Positions 59,538 to 64,000 of a DNA stretch of 64,000 nt are shown here, one piece after another. This stretch comes from DATEPR01 sp036273855 (GTDB taxonomy: Bacteria; Actinomycetota; Actinomycetes; Mycobacteriales; Pseudonocardiaceae), in contig DASUGU010000101.1 in the NCBI GenBank assembly GCA_036273855.1, forward strand, positions 1-64,000. The letters run 5' to 3'. The position numbers and the translations under genes are program-made. Each line of letters begins with the position of its first letter. The first letter of the stretch is position 1. The notes under the pieces are model-generated. The model was not told the DNA's origin. It made no database searches and worked only from the letters and a program-made list of their open reading frames with translations.

Positions 59538-60020
59538 GTGACGACGACCGAGGCGACGCACTGTATCGAGTGCCATGACGAACTGCCCGCGGAGCGGGCC
59601 GAACTGGGCTACACCTACTGCACCAAGGACGCGTGCCAGAAGAAGCACTACCGGGGGATGCGCGTCACCGTGTTGGGCACCAACAAGGGCGCCGAGGTCG
59701 TGGTGACCGGCGACGCCGACGAGGTCCGGCGCCGCGGCGAGGCTGGCGAACTGACCACCAGGGACACCGGCCTGGGCCTGGACTACCGGTCGACCGGCCA
59801 CACCGAAGCCGCACGCCCCCAGCCGCGGCCCGCACAGCCGGCCCGGCGCCCGGCGACCCGGCGACCGTGGACACCGGAGCAGGAGAAACTGGTGCGGCTC
59901 TACCACGACATGGGCCTGGACCCGGGCCGCATCGCCGAGCGCGCCCGGCAGACGGCGCCACGGCTGGGCATCACCCAGCGCCTCGCCGTGCAGATCCTGT
60001 CCGCACCGCCGCGCAGGTGA
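59538..60020 (+). CDS. Hypothetical zinc-finger-like protein
   Basis: About 160 aa. The N terminus has a four-Cys pattern HCIECHDELPAERAELGYTYCTKDAC (CxxC and CxxxxC), likely one zinc site. The middle is VLGTNKGAEVVVTGD. The C terminus after a Pro/Arg-rich linker (about 95-115) is WTPEQEKLVRLYHDMGLDPGRIAERARQTAPRLGITQRLAVQIL, helical and possibly nucleic-acid binding. Start uncertain among GTG 59529, 59535 and 59538. No family name given. The last 50 bp overlap the convergent transporter gene. Confidence 0.7.
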   Translation: MTTTEATHCIECHDELPAERAELGYTYCTKDACQKKHYRGMRVTVLGTNKGAEVVVTGDADEVRRRGEAGELTTRDTGLGLDYRSTGHTEAARPQPRPAQPARRPATRRPWTPEQEKLVRLYHDMGLDPGRIAERARQTAPRLGITQRLAVQILSAPPRR

Positions 60021-60948
60021 CGGGGTCGGCCGTCGGGCGGCGGCTGGTGAGCTGCACGATCACCGCCCCGGTCAGCAGCACGGCACCGCCGATGACCTGC
60101 ACCACCGACAATGCCTGGCCGAGCAGCACCCAGGCCAGCACGATCGCCACGACGGGCTCCCCCAGCGACAGCACACTGACCACCGAGGACGGCAGGTGCC
60201 GCAGGGACGCCATGCCGGCGAGGTAGGCCACGACGGTGGCGACGAAGGCGACCGCGAGCAGCAACAGCCACACCGGGGGCCGCCACGGTCCGAACGCCGT
60301 GCCGTGGAACACCACGGTGCCGGGCAGTGACCACACCGGCGCCACGGCGGTCACCGCGGCCACGCCGATGAGCAGGCCCCACGTCGTGATGCCGACCGGG
60401 TCACCGGCCGCGACGCTGCGCTCGCCGAGCAGGAAGTAGGCCGCCGAGCACACGGCGGTGGCCAGGCCGGCGAGCACCCCGACGGCGTCCAGCGACAGCC
60501 CGTCCCACATCTGGGCGACCAGCACCAGACCCGCGACCGCCAGCCCCACGCCCAGCCACACCCGCCGCCGCAGCCGGGTGCCCCGGACGAACCGCACCCA
60601 CAGCGTCACCAGCACCGGCGACAGGTACTCCAGCAGGAGCGCGACACCGACCGGCAGCCGGGCCACCGAGACGTAGGACAGCAGTTGCACCGCCGCGACG
60701 CCGACCAGCCCGTAGGCCGCCAGGGTCGGCAGCTCCCGCCGACGCACCCGCAACGCCCTGGGCCGGAAGATCGCCGTGCCGACCAGCAGGATCACCGCAC
60801 CGAGGCAGATCCGGGCGCTGGCCACCTGTGCCGGCGACAACCCGGCGTCGATCACCGCCCTGGCGAGCACGCCGGACGTGCCGAAGCACCCCGCCGAGAA
60901 CACGATCAACACCGTGCCCCGAGCGGGCGAGATCCCCTGATCGGTCAC
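59971..60948 (-). CDS. EamA/DMT family transporter
   Basis: About 325 aa with ten hydrophobic helices in two EamA halves: GTVLIVFSAGCFGTSGVLARAVIDAGLSP and LLLEYLSPVLVTLWVRFVRG in the first; VAYLAGMASLRHLPSSVVSVLSLGEPVVAIVLAWVLLGQ in the second, both typical. Probable exporter of amino acids or metabolites. Starts at GTG 60948 or 60957; the frame continues to 61023. It overlaps the convergent gene by 50 bp. Confidence 0.9.
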   Translation of the reverse strand: MTDQGISPARGTVLIVFSAGCFGTSGVLARAVIDAGLSPAQVASARICLGAVILLVGTAIFRPRALRVRRRELPTLAAYGLVGVAAVQLLSYVSVARLPVGVALLLEYLSPVLVTLWVRFVRGTRLRRRVWLGVGLAVAGLVLVAQMWDGLSLDAVGVLAGLATAVCSAAYFLLGERSVAAGDPVGITTWGLLIGVAAVTAVAPVWSLPGTVVFHGTAFGPWRPPVWLLLLAVAFVATVVAYLAGMASLRHLPSSVVSVLSLGEPVVAIVLAWVLLGQALSVVQVIGGAVLLTGAVIVQLTSRRPTADPVTCAAVRTGSARRGAG

Positions 60949-61043
60949 CGCGCCCACTGTGCCATCCGGTTCCGACGGGCCGCACCGTGAGCCGACACGG
61001 TCGGCGATCGGCGGCGGGCTCAACGAAGCCGACCACTGACGAT

Positions 61044-61733
61044 CTACTTGTCCGGAGCCGCCAGCGCCACGGCGGCCATCTTCTTCAACGATGCTGCGGT
61101 CCAGGGACCGCCGTCCGGCTCTGCCTCCGCGGCGACCACTGTCGATCCGACAAGTTCAGACTTGTAGTACAGGCCGGTGAACGTGATACCGGCCCGCTCG
61201 AGGACGTCTGCTCCGAGGGGCGTGATATCACCGCTTGCGGGGCGATCAAGCAGATGCTTGAAATCGATCGCCTCAGTCCTGTTGTACATAGTGACCTTCA
61301 CGAGCGACACCACAGCGGTGTGTCCGGAGATGTCTTCACCCGCGAAGATGTATCGACGCAGGGATCGACAAGGTACCTGGGCGAGAAACAGCTGGACGTG
61401 GCCATGGGAGGCGATCACGCAGGATGCGTCGGCCTTGGCGGCATGCTCGACGTACTTCTCACCTTTCCGTTCCCAGGACTCGGTGCTATCCCTGCCCTTC
61501 TGACCGCCCGAGTCCTCGCCAATTGAAATATCGGGCAGCGACGGCAACGACGCGCCACTGGCGCCTACACCAACCAGCGCCGTTCCTGAGCTAATGGCCA
61601 CGACGGCTCCAACGGTGATGGCAGCACCCACTGAGAAGCGCCCACCAGAACTCGCCTTCCCCTGGCGATCTTGCGCATACCCCCGTACCGACTGGCCATT
61701 TGCACGGGTGTATCCCCTCACATCTGTGCGCAC
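61044..61733 (-). CDS. Hypothetical single-span membrane protein
   Basis: 229 aa. A basic N terminus of ~32 residues, one transmembrane segment (VGAAITVGAVVAISSGTALVGVGASG, about 34-59), then an outer domain with Cys in ADASCVIAS and QVPCRSL. No family recognised. GTG 61733 follows AAGGAAG. Codon choice is visibly less GC-rich than in neighbours (many ATA, AGT, CAA-type codons), which suggests recent acquisition. The C-terminal domain may be a binding module; no function assigned. Confidence 0.7.
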   Translation of the reverse strand: MRTDVRGYTRANGQSVRGYAQDRQGKASSGGRFSVGAAITVGAVVAISSGTALVGVGASGASLPSLPDISIGEDSGGQKGRDSTESWERKGEKYVEHAAKADASCVIASHGHVQLFLAQVPCRSLRRYIFAGEDISGHTAVVSLVKVTMYNRTEAIDFKHLLDRPASGDITPLGADVLERAGITFTGLYYKSELVGSTVVAAEAEPDGGPWTAASLKKMAAVALAAPDK

Positions 61734-61931
61734 GCGACTTCCTTCTTGATCAATTAGTTGAGCCGATGCGTGATGCTAACGACAGGCACCGACAGACCAC
61801 CGAAGCACGCGTGCGAAAAATTAATATTGGCACCGATTCCGTTGCCGGGCGGAATTCGGTCATCAATGCGGGCGCGGCGACGGTTGCCGCGGAGCCGTCG
61901 TCGCGCAGCACCCTGCGGCATGATGGGGATC

Positions 61932-63062
61932 ATGGCGGGACGGGCTGTGGTGGTGGGAGGCGGGATCGCGGGGTTGGCGGCCGCTGTGGGGTTGGGGCGG
62001 CGGGGATGGCGGGTGACGGTGTTGGAGCGGCGGTCGGAGCTGTCCGAGATCGGGGCCGGGCTTACCTTGTGGCCCAATGCTTTGCGGGCGTTGGATGCGC
62101 TCGGTCTCGGGCCGACGATTCGCGGCATCGGCTTGGTGGAGAGCGCGTTCGGGATCCGCGACAGCACAGGTCGGTGGCTCAGTCGCACCGACAGCGCCGC
62201 GATGACGACGCGGTTCGGCGACGGGATGGTCGTGCTGGAACGCCCGCAACTGCTGGCAGTACTACGCGACGCCTGCACCGACGTGGACATCCGCACCACG
62301 GCCGACGTCGACACCGTGAGTGCCGACGGCACCGTGACCACCAGGTCCGGCGACACGGTCACCGGTGACGTGGTGATCGGCGCGGACGGGCTGTGGAGCA
62401 CCGTGCGGCGAAAGCTGTGGCCGGACAGCACGATCCGGCCGACCGGTGCCCTGGCCGCCCGGCTGATCGGCGACATCGGCCAACGGATCGGCGACGGCGG
62501 CGAGACCTGGGGACAGGGCGACTACGCCGGCATGGTGCCGCTGCCGGACGGCCGGATCTACGCCTACCTGGTGGTCCCGACCGCGGCGGGCTCCCCCACC
62601 GAGCCGACCGAGGCACTGCCCTGGTGGCAGCGGCGCTTCGCCGGCTGGCACCAGCCGCTGCCGCAACTGCTCGCGAACCCGGAACAGTTGCTGCTCAACG
62701 AACTCTTCGACCTCGCCCCACTACCGAGCCTGGTGCACGGCCGGATCGCGCTGGTCGGCGACGCCGGCCACGCCATCACGCCCAACCTGGGCCAGGGCGC
62801 CTGCCAGGCCCTTGAGGACGCCGTCGAACTGGCCGCCTGCCTGGATCCCGGTGCCGGAGCACCACGGCTCGACCGCTATGACGAGCGTCGTCGACGCCGG
62901 GTACACCTGCTCGCCAGGCAGTCCCGCGCCGCGGGTGTCGCCGCGGGCTGGCACGCGCGGCCACTCGTCCTGGCCAGGAACGCGCTGGTCAGGATGCTGC
63001 CGGACACCCTGTTGCTGCGGAATTTCGACGCGGCCGTCGACTGGCGGCCGCCGACGGTGTGA
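61932..63062 (+). CDS. FAD-dependent aromatic-type monooxygenase
   Basis: 376 aa group A flavin monooxygenase. Motifs in order: GGGIAGLAAAVGLGRRGW (FAD, residues ~9-26), GADGLWSTVRR (DG motif, about 152), and ALVGDAGHAITPNLGQGACQALEDAVELA (GD motif, about 275-303). Similar to salicylate or 3-hydroxybenzoate hydroxylases and related epoxidases; substrate unknown. ATG 61932 is used, with 61920 and 61923 as in-frame options. Its stop codon abuts the convergent VOC gene. Confidence 0.9.
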   Translation: MAGRAVVVGGGIAGLAAAVGLGRRGWRVTVLERRSELSEIGAGLTLWPNALRALDALGLGPTIRGIGLVESAFGIRDSTGRWLSRTDSAAMTTRFGDGMVVLERPQLLAVLRDACTDVDIRTTADVDTVSADGTVTTRSGDTVTGDVVIGADGLWSTVRRKLWPDSTIRPTGALAARLIGDIGQRIGDGGETWGQGDYAGMVPLPDGRIYAYLVVPTAAGSPTEPTEALPWWQRRFAGWHQPLPQLLANPEQLLLNELFDLAPLPSLVHGRIALVGDAGHAITPNLGQGACQALEDAVELAACLDPGAGAPRLDRYDERRRRRVHLLARQSRAAGVAAGWHARPLVLARNALVRMLPDTLLLRNFDAAVDWRPPTV

Positions 63063-63449
63063 CTACGAACCGCTGCCGTACGGGCGGGTGATGATCTCCA
63101 TGTTGTGCCCGTCCGGGTCCGGGAAGTACACGCCGTTGCCGCCGTCGTTGTGGTTGATCTCGTTCGGCCGCTGGTGGAACGGGTCGGCGTAGTAGGTGAT
63201 GCCGGCCTGCTGGATGCGGGCGAAGGCCGCGTCGAACTCCTCGTCGGAGACCAGGAACGCGTAGTGCTGGCCGACGATCGGCCCGTCACCTGCCGTGGCG
63301 AAGTCCAGGGTGACGCCGTTGCTGGTGGCCACCGGCAGGAACGGACCGAACTCCGGTTCCACCGTCAGGCCCAGGATGTGTGCCAGGAACTCGGCGGATT
63401 CCCGCCTGTCCCGCGAGTTGACGATCGTGTGGTTGAGCTCGACCGGCAT
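63063..63449 (-). CDS. VOC family (glyoxalase/dioxygenase-fold) protein
   Basis: 128 aa. VELNHTIVNSRDRRESAEFLAHILGL opens the first module; GVYFPDPDGHNMEIITRPYG ends the second, with His near the N terminus and the Glu of MEII as metal ligands. QHYAFLVSDEEFDAAFARIQ is typical. ATG 63449 follows GGGAGG. Substrate unknown. Confidence 0.92.
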   Translation of the reverse strand: MPVELNHTIVNSRDRRESAEFLAHILGLTVEPEFGPFLPVATSNGVTLDFATAGDGPIVGQHYAFLVSDEEFDAAFARIQQAGITYYADPFHQRPNEINHNDGGNGVYFPDPDGHNMEIITRPYGSGS

Positions 63450-63509
63450 GGTGCAACGCCTCCCTCGCACAGTGCTCTCCCTCGATGCTAACCGCGGGTA
63501 GCCGGGCCC

Positions 63510-64000
63510 TCATCCGCCGGACGCGGGCGGGGCGAACACCTGGATGGCGCCGTCGACCTCCCTGGCCTCGATCCGCGGCAGCGGTTGCAGCGGTACCCGC
63601 AGGCGGTGTTCCACGACGGCACCGGTGACCGAGAACGTCGCACCGTGACACGGACAGTTCAGCGTCCGAGCGGGCGCGTCCAGGTCCAGTTGGCAGCCCA
63701 GGTGCGTGCAGACCCCGGACACCGCGCGGACCTGGTCGTGGGTGCGGGTGACGAAGCCGGTGACGGTGCCGACGTCGAACCGGATCGCCGAGCCCTCGGG
63801 CAGGTCGGCGGCCTGGGCGACGGTGGTCCACACGCCGTCGTCCGGGGTGAGCTGCTGGGCCGGTTCCGGCGTGCCGGGCGTGCGCTCGGCAGGCGCGGTC
63901 AGCACGTGGTCCAGCCCGGCGCCGACCGCCGCGGACGCGGCCGCCGTCACGCCCAGCCGCACGATCATCGTGCGCCTGCCCAGCGGGACCTGGGCCGGTC
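63510..64000 (-). CDS. Rieske [2Fe-2S] protein, 5' end outside the window
   Basis: Cluster ligands are complete: CTHLGC and CPCHG, spaced as in Rieske domains, in the C-terminal 110 residues. Upstream is a hydrophobic stretch (VRLGVTAAASAAVGAGLDHVL) that could be a membrane anchor or twin-arginine-like signal. An ATG at 63968 is possible, but the frame stays open to the edge with family-like GRRT before it, so the protein probably starts beyond 64000. Electron-transfer protein, perhaps the tail of a membrane redox protein. Confidence 0.82.
   Translation of the reverse strand, partial: PAQVPLGRRTMIVRLGVTAAASAAVGAGLDHVLTAPAERTPGTPEPAQQLTPDDGVWTTVAQAADLPEGSAIRFDVGTVTGFVTRTHDQVRAVSGVCTHLGCQLDLDAPARTLNCPCHGATFSVTGAVVEHRLRVPLQPLPRIEAREVDGAIQVFAPPASGG

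Noticed and set aside
1..64000. tRNA, rRNA, phage attachment site or replication origin
   Set aside because: No cloverleaf-like or rRNA-like sequence, integrase gene, DnaA-box cluster or phage gene was seen.

Overview
The window is very GC-rich, uses GTG and TTG starts freely, and is packed with actinobacterial families (CdaR and StrR-type regulators, LLM/F420-type oxidoreductases, DinB, Rieske, HelR, CHAD). It looks like chromosomal, largely accessory sequence from a high-GC actinomycete, most probably of the Pseudonocardiales. That placement is inference from gene content. I saw no tRNA, rRNA, CRISPR array, phage or complete insertion sequence.

Region by region. 1-6.4 kb: a partial secreted beta-propeller-like protein, an AraC-GNAT-histidine kinase operon, and a broken aldehyde dehydrogenase. 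6.4-14.1 kb: a DinB protein; a HelR-type RNA polymerase recycling ATPase with a rifamycin-associated element (RAE) in its promoter; an MFS pump-P450-LLM operon facing an ArsR-type regulator across a perfect palindrome; and a PASTA lipoprotein whose ribosome binding site lies in a perfect 12-bp stem.

14.2-31.1 kb is a mirrored catabolic island. A TetR gene sits between two divergent arms. Each arm carries a TRAP solute-binding lipoprotein, a fused DctQM permease, an MmgE/PrpD enzyme and two different fumarate-reductase-like flavoproteins. The right arm adds a 4,5-dihydroxyphthalate-decarboxylase-like protein. After a gene-free stretch holding two inverted copies of a long hairpin repeat, a Nudix hydrolase and a methyltransferase, a third module (32.7-38.7 kb) follows. 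It encodes a divergent SDR, a citryl-CoA-lyase/citrate-synthase-like protein, an LLM oxidoreductase, a CaiB/BaiF CoA-transferase, a third MmgE/PrpD protein and two MaoC proteins, translationally coupled from the LLM gene onward. Similar 16-bp sites lie in four control regions of these modules. Together they read as an uptake-oxidation-hydration-CoA activation-cleavage pathway for a tri- or dicarboxylate. This is the best candidate in the window for an undescribed system; the substrate cannot be read from the sequence.

38.7-41.9 kb: a TetR regulator with a 10-bp inverted repeat, a DsbA-like protein fused to a helical tail, a truncated flavin monooxygenase and a DUF998 membrane protein. 41.9-51.7 kb: one leftward array with a complete peptide-type ABC importer (including a permease-ATPase fusion), an esterase, a CdaR-type regulator, an M20 peptidase, a VOC protein and a methyltransferase; it reads as a peptide or amide uptake and hydrolysis locus. 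51.7-64 kb: mixed single genes including a CYTH-CHAD protein, GNAT, methyltransferase, SDR, a decayed hydrolase, an orphan StrR/ParB-like regulator, a cysteine-free IscA-like protein, an acyl-CoA desaturase, a cold-shock protein, an EamA transporter, an unusual single-span membrane protein, a flavin monooxygenase, a glyoxalase-fold protein and a Rieske protein that runs off the end.
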